Shown here: piece after piece, positions 1 through 6,072 of the stretch
How the letters are laid out: every line of letters starts with the position of its first letter
Numbering within the stretch: the first letter of the stretch is position 1
Origin: Leucobacter sp.
GTDB lineage: Bacteria; Actinomycetota; Actinomycetes; Actinomycetales; Microbacteriaceae
Direction: 5' to 3'
Length of the DNA stretch: 8,107 nt
Assembly: GCA_017990305.1 (NCBI GenBank)
Contig: JAGNOB010000058.1
Span: 1 to 8,107, forward strand
Notes under the pieces: model-generated
The model's database searches: none
Told to the model about the DNA's origin: nothing
The model's input: the letters and a program-made list of their open reading frames with translations, nothing else
Position numbers and translations under genes: made by a program

Positions 1-1230
1 GGCCGGGACACGGTTGCCTGTGAAGGTCACCGAGGTGGCCGCGTCCTCCGCCACGGTCACGAGGAGCGACGTTGACGAAATCACGACGGTGCTGCCGTCT
101 GCCCGGGTATCTTCAAGGGTGCGGAGCACAGAGTACCTGCCGGGCAGCGCGTCTGCTGCAGCTCGAACCCCAACCGTCTCCCGCCCGTTGGTGACCAGGG
201 GCCCGCCCTGACTCCCCACCGAGTTTCTCGTCTGCTCTGCATCATCACGCAGGCGTTGCATGGTGGTGGTGACGTCACCCATGGACCAGATTTCGTTCCG
301 CGTCACCCAGGCCTTGGGCAGCAGCTCATCTCCGGCTCTTCCCACCTGATTCCAGTGTGTGACCACCTGCAGATTGTTGAACGCAACCGGGTCAAGGCCC
401 GATTTCTGCGAGAAGGTGGGGTAGGAAATGCTGCTGCCCCCGGCGAAGAGCCTCGCCGAGACTGGAGGAAGGATCCAATCGCCAGGCTGCACCTCGGGAA
501 TGTCAGCGGGGAATGCGTTTGCTATCCCGTTGAGCGAGTTGCTCGTCGCGGTCGCTGTAATCTCTGGTGTGCCGCCGCTCCCATCGTTGCCGACGCCCGT
601 TGTCACTGCGGTCGCGCGAAACTCGGAAAGGCTCGTTGCGAGCGCCGAGGGAACCGCGTTGATCGTTACACCGTAGAACCCACCGGAGAGCAACTGCTTC
701 CATGTCACAGTGAGCGTATTCGTCTGTTCGTCCCACGACTGCGACTGGGCACCCTGCGGCAGGGCGCCGTAGTTCGCAAGCTTCAGTGAGGGGTCGAGCG
801 TAAACTTCGTGACGCCACCGGCCTGCATGCTGTGTCCCGTAGAGAGGCTCAGGAGCGCCTCCAACGAAACCACCTCACCGTAGTCAGTCAATGCCGTCGT
901 CCCGCCTGTGCCCACAGTTTGGGTGAGTGTGACGGAGCCGTCCCTGCTCTCAGCTTCTCCGGGAGCGGGCGAGGGCTCGCCCTCGTCAACGTCAACTGTG
1001 GCGCCCTGCGGGGCATCGAGGGCAGACTCGGGCGCAGACTCGTCGTCAGCGAACGCGGTCGCGGCGGGGCCCGCCAGTGTTCCTGAGACAGCGAGCAACG
1101 TCGCGACAACCCCACTCAGCAGAATGCTCGAGAGTCGTTTAGGCCGTGATTTGGGTCGTGAGAGTACTCGTTGAGTAGCGGCAGCTTTCTGTGCGGTCGT
1201 GGTCCAGGCCTCGGTGTTATTCGCCAACAT
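1..1230 (-). CDS. Partial exported surface/adhesin-like protein (N-terminal 410 residues)
   Basis: The frame is open from an ATG at 1230 to the left edge with no stop, so the C-terminus lies outside the window. An in-frame TAG sits just upstream, which leaves no earlier start. A purine-rich AGAGAG about nine bases before the ATG can serve as a weak ribosome binding site. The protein begins with a long N-terminal extension (1-30), then a basic patch (about R25-R32), a hydrophobic stretch (about 33-59) and an AxA site at residues 59-61 (AFA|DD), giving a signal peptide of about 61 residues. Residues 62-95 are an acidic Ser/Pro linker. From about 98 on there is a Thr/Ser/Val/Gly-rich beta-type chain without cysteine, including WDEQTNTLTVTW near 166-177 and a GFYGVTIN strand, as in beta-sandwich adhesin domains of wall-anchored proteins. 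I infer a surface or adhesive protein. A sortase signal or B-type repeats would be expected off-window. No specific family is recognised. Confidence 0.8.
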   Translation of the reverse strand, partial: MLANNTEAWTTTAQKAAATQRVLSRPKSRPKRLSSILLSGVVATLLAVSGTLAGPAATAFADDESAPESALDAPQGATVDVDEGEPSPAPGEAESRDGSVTLTQTVGTGGTTALTDYGEVVSLEALLSLSTGHSMQAGGVTKFTLDPSLKLANYGALPQGAQSQSWDEQTNTLTVTWKQLLSGGFYGVTINAVPSALATSLSEFRATAVTTGVGNDGSGGTPEITATATSNSLNGIANAFPADIPEVQPGDWILPPVSARLFAGGSSISYPTFSQKSGLDPVAFNNLQVVTHWNQVGRAGDELLPKAWVTRNEIWSMGDVTTTMQRLRDDAEQTRNSVGSQGGPLVTNGRETVGVRAAADALPGRYSVLRTLEDTRADGSTVVISSTSLLVTVAEDAATSVTFTGNRVPA

Positions 1231-1260
1231 TTGCCAATCTCTCTAATTTATCCAGGGTTT

Positions 1261-1289
1261 ACCCTAAACAGCCAGCAAGTTACGCACAA
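1261..1289 (-). promoter_or_regulatory. Possible promoter of the surface-protein gene, overlapped by a small palindrome
   Basis: On the minus strand a TTGTGC (1289-1284) is followed after 17 bases by TAGGGT (1266-1261), which fits the actinobacterial TANNNT -10 form. The -35 matches only three of six consensus bases. Transcription would start near 1254, leaving a leader of about 25 bases before the ATG at 1230. The -10 lies inside a perfect 12-base interrupted palindrome, AGGGT-TT-ACCCT at 1254-1265, which would suit a small operator. Both calls rest on spacing and pattern only. Confidence 0.35.
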
Positions 1290-1557
1290 CTGTTTTATTT
1301 CTCCTACCCATCAATAAAAGACTCATCACGCGTCCGATAATTTCAATCTCAACAAAATCTTTCACTCGAGTCGCTCCAGGCGCGCGAATAAGATACGCAC
1401 CGGAGCGATGCTGTGCGGCCGCCGCGTTGGCAGCTCGAATCAAAGCACACACCGGGCATGCTCCTGGCCGCGGAGGCCGTCACTCCGAGTACGATCGAGA
1501 CCGGGCCGCCAGCGACACCCCACTCGGCCACTCCAGGAAACGCATAGCGAATTGGCA

Positions 1558-1563
1558 GATACT
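1558..1563 (+). promoter_or_regulatory. Possible -10 box for the kinase transcript
   Basis: GATACT differs from TATACT only in its first base and ends exactly six bases before an ATG at 1570, the geometry of a leaderless start. A poor -35 (AGGAAA, 1535-1540, three of six matches) lies 17 bases upstream. It is the best promoter candidate I found for the kinase gene, but it lacks the first T of the TANNNT form seen at the other three leaderless candidates in the window. Confidence 0.25.
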
Positions 1564-1569
1564 AGAAAC

Positions 1570-1605
1570 ATGGACAAGAGGACCGCGATCTGTGATGCTC
1601 CGTAG
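1570..1605 (+). CDS. Possible 11-residue leader peptide upstream of the histidine kinase
   Basis: A short frame reads MDKRTAICDAP and ends at a TAG (1603-1605), 60 bases before the kinase start. Its ATG is placed six bases after the candidate -10 GATACT, so it could be translated from a leaderless mRNA. Only weak pairing (CGGC/GCCG, about 1618-1628) is seen between its stop and the kinase ATG, so there is no clear attenuator. The peptide is too short to support by coding statistics and may be chance. Confidence 0.2.
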   Translation: MDKRTAICDAP

Positions 1606-1646
1606 ACTCGACGAGCACGGCGCTGCCGACCGCACATTCCACGACA

Positions 1647-1662
1647 GGCGAAGTGGCGAAGT
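1647..1662 (+). repeat. Tandem 8-base repeat before the kinase start
   Basis: GGCGAAGT occurs twice without a gap and ends three bases before the kinase ATG. It covers the place where a ribosome binding site would be, and its GAAG is the only purine run there. A gain or loss of one copy would alter initiation but not the reading frame. Two copies may be chance. Confidence 0.6.
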
Positions 1663-1665
1663 CGC

Positions 1666-3297
1666 ATGACCCTGATTCGTGAGTTCGCCAAAGGCTGGGC
1701 AGACGTCTCCCTTCGAACGAAGATCACCATTGTCACGGTCTTCATCCTGTTCCTCGGCCTCATCGTTGCGGGCGTCGGAACGTTTTCGGTACTCCGTCCG
1801 ATCCTCATCAACCAGCAGAGCGCAGACCTCGCGCGAATTCGCACCGACCCCACAGAGGTGCTCGCCCCCGCAGCGGACACGCGCGAGCTCACCGAGGACG
1901 ATGTCATCGCAGCCGATGGCCGCTACTACGTTGCAATTCTGAACCCGAATGGCAGCGTCCGCGTCGATAACTCACGTGACCGGCGGGCGAGTTCACTGCC
2001 CGAGGTCGAACGACTGGGCCTGAGCCTCAACGCGGTCATGTCTGCAGACCTCGACAGCGTTCCCCCTCTCGATATTGCGAGCGCTGACGGCACCCACTGG
2101 CGATACGTGGTGACGCCTCTGAGCGAGGCAGGCACCGGTCAAGCCAGCGGAGTACTGTTCATTGCCGACTCCACGACGATCATCAATCAACTCGTCGCCC
2201 AGTACGTGATCGTCTTTACTGGCTTCGGCATCGCAGTCATTCTGCTCGGTGCCGCGCTGACGCGCATACTCATTACGACGACACTGTTGCCGCTGGCCGA
2301 GGTGGAGCAGACCGCCCTTGAGATCTCGCGCGGTGACTTCTCAAAGCGTATCCTCGTCGCGAGCCCGCACACCGAGGTTGGCCACCTCGGCGACTCACTC
2401 AATGTCATGCTCGATCGTCTCGACGGCTCACTTGAAGACCGCGAGCGCACCATCGATCGTATGCGGCGCTTCGTCGGAGATGCGAGCCACGAGCTTCGCA
2501 CCCCGCTCGTCTCTGTCCGTGGGTACGCTGAGCTGTATCGGATGGGGGCCCTCCAGTCGCCCGAGCAGGTGGGCCAGGCCATGGAGCGCATCGAGAAGGA
2601 AGCAATCCGCATGACTTCCCTCGTCGAGGATCTGCTTGCGCTCGCCAGGTTGGACGAGCGTCGGCCGCTGCAGCTCGCCCCGCTCCCCCTGAACCAGCTC
2701 GCACGCGACGCTGCGCTTGACGCACGCGCGGGCGCACCGGACCGTGAGATCACCGTGATTGCGGATGGGAGCAACCCTCGGGCGCTCGGCGACGAGAACA
2801 AGATCCGGCAGCTCATCACGAACCTCATCGGTAACGCCAAGCAGCACACACCAGAGGGCAGCCCTATCGAGATTGTGGTGACGGCTCTGCCGGCGCCCCC
2901 AGTGCCCGCGCAGACAGCGCCCACGCCACAGGCAGCCACCACGGGCAAGCGAAACGGCTCGGTTCCGCCCGTTACGGGGTCAACGGGCGTCATTCAGCAG
3001 GTAGCGCCGCCGATGGTGCGTTTCGAGATCGTGGACCATGGCGAGGGCATTCCCGTGCAGATGCACGAGAAGATCTTCGGGCGGTTCTGGCGCGCAGACA
3101 GCTCCCGTAATCGCGAGACCGGGGGCTCGGGCCTCGGGCTCGCGATCGTCAAGTCAATCGTCGAAGCACACAACGGCACCGTGACCGTGCGCGACACAGA
3201 GGGCGGCGGAGCGACATTCCGCGTCGATCTCCCGTCGGCACCACCAGAGCAGGCAGAGACAGACGAAGCGGCCGCAGAGCCGGGCACAGACGCCTAA
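1666..3297 (+). CDS. Membrane sensor histidine kinase (HAMP-HisKA-HATPase), without an adjacent response regulator
   Basis: This 543-residue protein would sense an envelope signal and autophosphorylate a histidine. Order of parts: TM1 about 20-42; extracytoplasmic sensor about 43-177, with a PAS-like pattern (YYVAILNPNGSV near 87-98); TM2 about 178-204; HAMP about 205-255; HisKA with H275 in DASHELRTP; N box around N386 and N390; G1 box D457-H-G-E-G461; F box KIFGRFW 469-475; G2 box G487-S-G-L-G-L492. All catalytic boxes are intact. The RRFVGDASHELRTP signature resembles actinobacterial TrcS/MprB-type kinases. Two oddities: a Pro/Ala/Thr-rich insert (about 407-449) inside the ATPase domain, and an acidic Ala/Glu tail (from about 524). 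An in-frame stop at 1603-1605 and no other usual start codon before 1666 fix the ATG at 1666. The ribosome site is weak (GAAG within the tandem repeat). Such kinases normally follow their regulator gene; here none lies on either side. Ligand and partner are unknown. Confidence 0.93.
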   Translation: MTLIREFAKGWADVSLRTKITIVTVFILFLGLIVAGVGTFSVLRPILINQQSADLARIRTDPTEVLAPAADTRELTEDDVIAADGRYYVAILNPNGSVRVDNSRDRRASSLPEVERLGLSLNAVMSADLDSVPPLDIASADGTHWRYVVTPLSEAGTGQASGVLFIADSTTIINQLVAQYVIVFTGFGIAVILLGAALTRILITTTLLPLAEVEQTALEISRGDFSKRILVASPHTEVGHLGDSLNVMLDRLDGSLEDRERTIDRMRRFVGDASHELRTPLVSVRGYAELYRMGALQSPEQVGQAMERIEKEAIRMTSLVEDLLALARLDERRPLQLAPLPLNQLARDAALDARAGAPDREITVIADGSNPRALGDENKIRQLITNLIGNAKQHTPEGSPIEIVVTALPAPPVPAQTAPTPQAATTGKRNGSVPPVTGSTGVIQQVAPPMVRFEIVDHGEGIPVQMHEKIFGRFWRADSSRNRETGGSGLGLAIVKSIVEAHNGTVTVRDTEGGGATFRVDLPSAPPEQAETDEAAAEPGTDA

Positions 3298-3355
3298 CGC
3301 TAGGGCGCCGCTAACCGTTTCGGGGTGCGAACAGGACACACCTCGAGGGGCGGTA
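3298..3355. other. Convergent gap between the kinase and membrane-protein genes
   Basis: These 58 bases separate two genes that end towards each other. There is a perfect CCTCGAGG at 3341-3348 and an imperfect GC-rich palindrome at about 3301-3313, but neither has a loop or T-run, so I do not call a terminator. Confidence 0.6.
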
Positions 3356-4384
3356 TTAGCCTGCGTTTCGGCGGCGGCTGAGGACCTGGTCTAGGTTTGG
3401 CATGCCCTCGCTCGTGTCCCCGACGACTCCGAGCTCGCTCAGCCGAGAGCCAGGGCGCGCGGCACGCGTGCGCTCAGGCGCCACACCGGCGGTGTTACGC
3501 TCAGCTGCGGTGTCGCGCTTGGTGGCTGCCGCAGACGAGTCAGCGGCAGAGCTGGGGCCCTGTCCTGACGCTGCGAGCCGACGCTCGCGGGCAACGTGTT
3601 CACGAACCTCACGAAGCAGCATCGAGTCGGGCTGATTCTCGCGTGGCGCGTACGCCCGCGCTTCACGCACCCGTGCCATCGTGCGAGCGCGCTCAATGCG
3701 CTCGGCTGCCGCCTGCTGAGCGGCGGCATGGGCCGCTGCAGAGTCGTGGGTTTCGCCGGTCGGAGCCACCTGGTCGAATGCCTCGCCGTCGAACGCGGTG
3801 TCCACGACGGCCTGCTCCGCGGGAATGGGAGCGAGCTTCGCGCGCCCCGGTGCGAGCAACACGAGCGTACCGAGGCCGACGGTGAATGCGAGCAGGGATC
3901 CGAGCAGCACCGCAGGGCCGATGCCCGCGATGAGCATGCCGAGTCCAACGAGCGAGCCGACGACCCCTAGGAGCCCGATGAGCGCGGCGAATGAGCGCAC
4001 CCGTCGTACGATCGGCTTCCGCAGCTTCGCCGCCCGGTTCATCGCTACCTGCTTTCTCTGCATCTGCTGTGCGCGAATTTCTGCTCGCACCTGCTCAGCG
4101 CGTGCGCTCGCGAGCTCTGCCTCGCGCTCGGCTTCCTGCCGCTTTTGCGCCGTGCGGAGTAGGCGCTCGTGGGCGAGAGCCTCGCGCGCGGTCGCCTCAA
4201 CCCGAACTTCCTGTGGGACCTCTGCGGTCTCGGCGAGGACGCGGAGCGTGCGCTGAAGCCGGAGCGCGTTGCGCTCGGCCGCGTTGAACTCGCGGCGGCG
4301 AAACCAGGCCGGTACGAGCACTGCACCCCAGAGGAGCGCGATGACGATGAACATCACCCCGCCGCCAAGCCCTCCGGTACCCAT
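3356..4384 (-). CDS. Three-TM coiled-coil membrane protein, positional counterpart of mycobacterial Rv0996 / corynebacterial Glpr
   Basis: The 342-residue protein has TM1 at about 9-28, a long Arg/Glu/Ala-rich helical, probably coiled-coil segment (about 31-125), a basic turn, TM2 (about 131-153) and TM3 (about 156-178), then an Ala-rich, probably disordered tail of about 160 residues. The tail ends with a more ordered SRLSELGVV and NLDQVLSRRR (331-339 region). I place the start at the ATG at 4384, because TACAGT ends six bases upstream (leaderless geometry) and TM1 follows directly. The frame stays open to 4435 but that extension carries no better signal; an ATG at 4354 with a distant GGAGG is another option. 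The gene lies 63 bases beyond rimJ on the same strand. Gene order matches Rv0996, and topology is compatible with Glpr, the membrane receptor of the MoeA-like division protein Glp. That homology is inferred from synteny and layout, not from an alignment. Confidence 0.85.
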   Translation of the reverse strand: MGTGGLGGGVMFIVIALLWGAVLVPAWFRRREFNAAERNALRLQRTLRVLAETAEVPQEVRVEATAREALAHERLLRTAQKRQEAEREAELASARAEQVRAEIRAQQMQRKQVAMNRAAKLRKPIVRRVRSFAALIGLLGVVGSLVGLGMLIAGIGPAVLLGSLLAFTVGLGTLVLLAPGRAKLAPIPAEQAVVDTAFDGEAFDQVAPTGETHDSAAAHAAAQQAAAERIERARTMARVREARAYAPRENQPDSMLLREVREHVARERRLAASGQGPSSAADSSAAATKRDTAAERNTAGVAPERTRAARPGSRLSELGVVGDTSEGMPNLDQVLSRRRNAG

Positions 4385-4390
4385 GTGGCA

Positions 4391-4396
4391 ACTGTA
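4391..4396 (-). promoter_or_regulatory. Candidate leaderless -10 (TACAGT) for the membrane protein
   Basis: TACAGT on the minus strand is followed by six bases and then the ATG at 4384, so transcription would start on the A of the start codon. It lies in the 63-base gap after rimJ, which suggests that the membrane-protein gene has its own promoter besides any read-through from galU-rimJ. No recognisable -35 is present. Confidence 0.45.
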
Positions 4397-4447
4397 GCCA
4401 GCGATGCGGTATGCTCGCGCGTCGGCGCGCCGCAAATGGTGGGGTTT

Positions 4448-5062
4448 TCAGCCAGGGAGCCGTTCCAGTCGCCCCAGCATCGACCCCTGGACCTCTTCGC
4501 GGGTCACGGCAAAGCTGTCATGGTCGCGCCAGGCGCCATCGATGTGGATGTACCGCAGCCTGCGCCCCTCGTAGCGCATGCCGAGCTTTTCGACGATGCG
4601 CAGCGACGCTGCGTTCTCGGGCCGGATGCAGATCTCGACGCGGTGGAGCCCATGGGTCACGAACAGGTAGTCGATTGCGAGGGCCACAGCGGTCGGGGTG
4701 ATCCCCTTTCCAGCGTGGCCTCCGGCAATCCAGTATCCGATACTCGCCGACCACAGCGCACCGCGGGAGATGTCCGAGGCGCTGAGCTGGCCGACAATCT
4801 CTCCGTCATAGGTGATGATGAACGGTACGCCGCGCCCCTCGTCGAACTGCTGCCGCATTCGCTTGATGGCGGGCTTGAGGGAGACGTCACCGGGGTTCGG
4901 GCCGGGTACGCCGGGATAGGTCGCCTCCCACGGACTCAGCCATGCCCGATTCTCACGGAGCAAACGCTCAAGCGTGCGGGCGTCGCGGCGGCGGATCAGT
5001 CGAATGCCGATCCGCCCCGCGCTTAGTGTGCTCGGGAGATCGCCCGGTTCACCAGTGAACAT
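4448..5062 (-). CDS. rimJ: GNAT-family N-acetyltransferase, RimJ/RimL type
   Basis: This 204-residue protein should transfer an acetyl group from acetyl-CoA to a protein N-terminus or another amine in the cytoplasm. It shows the RimJ-type course: an IRLIRRRDA start strand (20-28), WLSPWEA (41-47) and FIITYDGEIVGQLS (81-94). The acetyl-CoA pyrophosphate loop is GGHAGKGIT (114-122), and GNAT motif B is RVEICIRPENAASLRIVEKL (141-160), followed by GMRYEG. Length is normal for the family. A GGAG about 11 bases before the ATG at 5062 supports this start. The gene begins 24 bases after the galU stop, so the two are probably co-transcribed. In mycobacteria rimJ holds the same position, but with moeA between it and galU. 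The substrate cannot be read from sequence; the name denotes the family and position, not a proven ribosomal target. Confidence 0.9.
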   Translation of the reverse strand: MFTGEPGDLPSTLSAGRIGIRLIRRRDARTLERLLRENRAWLSPWEATYPGVPGPNPGDVSLKPAIKRMRQQFDEGRGVPFIITYDGEIVGQLSASDISRGALWSASIGYWIAGGHAGKGITPTAVALAIDYLFVTHGLHRVEICIRPENAASLRIVEKLGMRYEGRRLRYIHIDGAWRDHDSFAVTREEVQGSMLGRLERLPG

Positions 5063-5086
5063 CTGTGGTCTCGCTCCAGTGCGTGG

Positions 5087-5992
5087 CTATGCCCCGCGGA
5101 GCTTGTCAGCGAAGCCCAAGATCCAGTCGCGGATCTCGTCGCCCACCTCGGCGTGGTCAACGCCGAGCAACACATTCGCCTTGATCCAGTCGGCACGGTC
5201 ACCGGTGTCGTAGCGGCGGCCCTTGAAGACCACTCCGTACACTGGAGCCTCGCCCTCGCCAGCCGCGAGCAGGTTGAGTGCGTCGGTGAGCTGGATCTCG
5301 CCGCCACGGCCCGGCTCGAGGTTGTCAACGATGTCGAAGATTTCGGGCCGCAGCACATAGCGACCGATAACGGCCAGGTTCGATGGCGCTTCTTCACGCG
5401 AAGGCTTCTCAACGAGCGCAGTGACCCGGACGACGTCTTCTTCGTCGGTCGCTTCGACTGCGGCGCAACCGTAGAGGTGAATCGACTCGGGCGGCACCTC
5501 CATGAGAGCCACGACTGTCACCTCGCGGTCGTTGTGGACCTCGACCATGCGCTCGAGCAACGTGTCGCGGGCATCAATGAGGTCGTCACCGAGGAGCACA
5601 GCGAAAGACTCGTCGCCAACGTGCATGCGTGCCCGGCCGACAGCGTGCCCGAGCCCGAGCGGCTGCCCCTGGCGCAAGAAGTGCACCTCGGCGAGCTCGC
5701 TCGCCTGGTGGACCTTGCCGAGCTTGTTGTCGTCACCCTTGTTTTGCAGCGTGTACTCGAGTTCGGGGACGCCATCAAAGTGGTTGACGAGATTGTCTTT
5801 GTTGCGCCCGGTGATGATGAGTACATCGTTGAGGCCGGCGTCTGCCGCCTCCTCGACAACGTACTGGATCGCGGGCTTATCCACGATCGGCAGCATTTCC
5901 TTGGGCATCGCCTTCGTCGCGGGAAGAAAACGGGTACCGAGACCGGCTGCCGGGATCACCGCTTTGACGACGTTGGGTCGTGTTTCAGTCAT
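5087..5992 (-). CDS. galU: UTP-glucose-1-phosphate uridylyltransferase
   Basis: GalU makes UDP-glucose from UTP and glucose-1-phosphate, supplying glycans, galactose interconversion and envelope polymers. The 301-residue length is typical. The nucleotide-binding signature AGLGTRFLPATKAMPKE is at 16-32, QGQPLGLGHAV at 108-118, the metal-binding LLGDDL at 133-138 (D136/D137), VEKP at 194-197, and the GRGGEIQLTDAL segment at 228-239; all are intact. The ATG at 5992 opens the conserved MTETRPNVVKAVIPAAG terminus. It sits six bases after TAAGCT, so the mRNA is probably leaderless, and no ribosome site is present. It is divergent from the cyclo-ligase gene across 80 bases and followed by rimJ. The moeA gene that usually follows galU in related actinobacteria is missing. 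Confidence 0.97.
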   Translation of the reverse strand: MTETRPNVVKAVIPAAGLGTRFLPATKAMPKEMLPIVDKPAIQYVVEEAADAGLNDVLIITGRNKDNLVNHFDGVPELEYTLQNKGDDNKLGKVHQASELAEVHFLRQGQPLGLGHAVGRARMHVGDESFAVLLGDDLIDARDTLLERMVEVHNDREVTVVALMEVPPESIHLYGCAAVEATDEEDVVRVTALVEKPSREEAPSNLAVIGRYVLRPEIFDIVDNLEPGRGGEIQLTDALNLLAAGEGEAPVYGVVFKGRRYDTGDRADWIKANVLLGVDHAEVGDEIRDWILGFADKLRGA

Positions 5993-5998
5993 AGGGCA

Positions 5999-6004
5999 AG
6001 CTTA
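5999..6004 (-). promoter_or_regulatory. Candidate leaderless -10 (TAAGCT) for galU
   Basis: TAAGCT on the minus strand, six bases, then the galU ATG at 5992. It fits the TANNNT -10 form with the transcription start on the A of the start codon. A -35 is poor (GTGAAC, 6028-6023, at 18 bases spacing). Confidence 0.5.
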
Positions 6005-6060
6005 TCTGGACGGGCACGCAAGGTTCACCTTTCGGGGCGCCGAGTATCGTTTTTGCCGGT

Positions 6061-6066
6061 TAGGGT
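6061..6066 (+). promoter_or_regulatory. Candidate leaderless -10 (TAGGGT) for the cyclo-ligase gene
   Basis: TAGGGT, then six bases (TGGGGC), then the ATG at 6073. This is the same geometry as the galU promoter on the other strand of the same 80-base gap. A second -10-like TATCGT lies at 6045-6050. No clear -35 is visible for either. Confidence 0.5.
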
Positions 6067-6072
6067 TGGGGC

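Larger units (their letters stand above)
1231..1665. other. 435-base divergent intergenic region with an AT-rich left part
   Basis: This stretch separates the leftward surface gene from the rightward histidine kinase. By hand count 55 of the 140 bases at 1231-1370 are G or C (about 39%), far below the flanking genes. The rest (about 1371-1665) returns to high GC. Open frames here (for example 1264-1452 minus, 1408-1605 plus and 1427-1669 plus) are short, arginine-rich and lack good start signals, so I call none of them as a full gene. No response regulator gene or fragment of one is visible. A perfect tandem repeat of GGCGAAGT occupies 1647-1662, directly before the kinase ATG. Confidence 0.7.

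Noticed and set aside
256..789. 177-codon plus-strand frame opposite the surface protein
   Set aside because: It is a shadow of the open minus-strand frame, which has a signal peptide and protein-like composition; this one is Arg/Cys-rich without domains.
1264..1452. 62-codon minus-strand frame upstream of the surface gene
   Set aside because: It crosses the AT-rich promoter region, its stop lies in the presumed -10, and no start signal is present; chance is more likely.
1427..1669. 80-codon frame whose TGA overlaps the kinase ATG, suggesting coupled translation
   Set aside because: The arginine-rich, low-hydrophobicity composition does not look like a real protein or the end of a response regulator, and no ribosome site precedes it.
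2187..2993. 268-codon minus-strand frame opposite the histidine kinase
   Set aside because: It is antisense to the catalytic boxes of the kinase, rich in Ser/Arg as expected of shadow frames in high-GC DNA, and has no start signal.
4385..4435. 17-residue N-terminal extension of the membrane protein
   Set aside because: No ribosome site, and the -10-like TACAGT places transcription start at 4384, within this longer frame.
4169..5026. 285-codon plus-strand frame across the membrane-protein and rimJ genes
   Set aside because: It is antisense to two better-supported genes and spans their boundary.
6060..6071. TTAGGGTTGGGG, resembling telomere repeat units
   Set aside because: It is a single occurrence, explained by a -10 box next to a G-rich start region.
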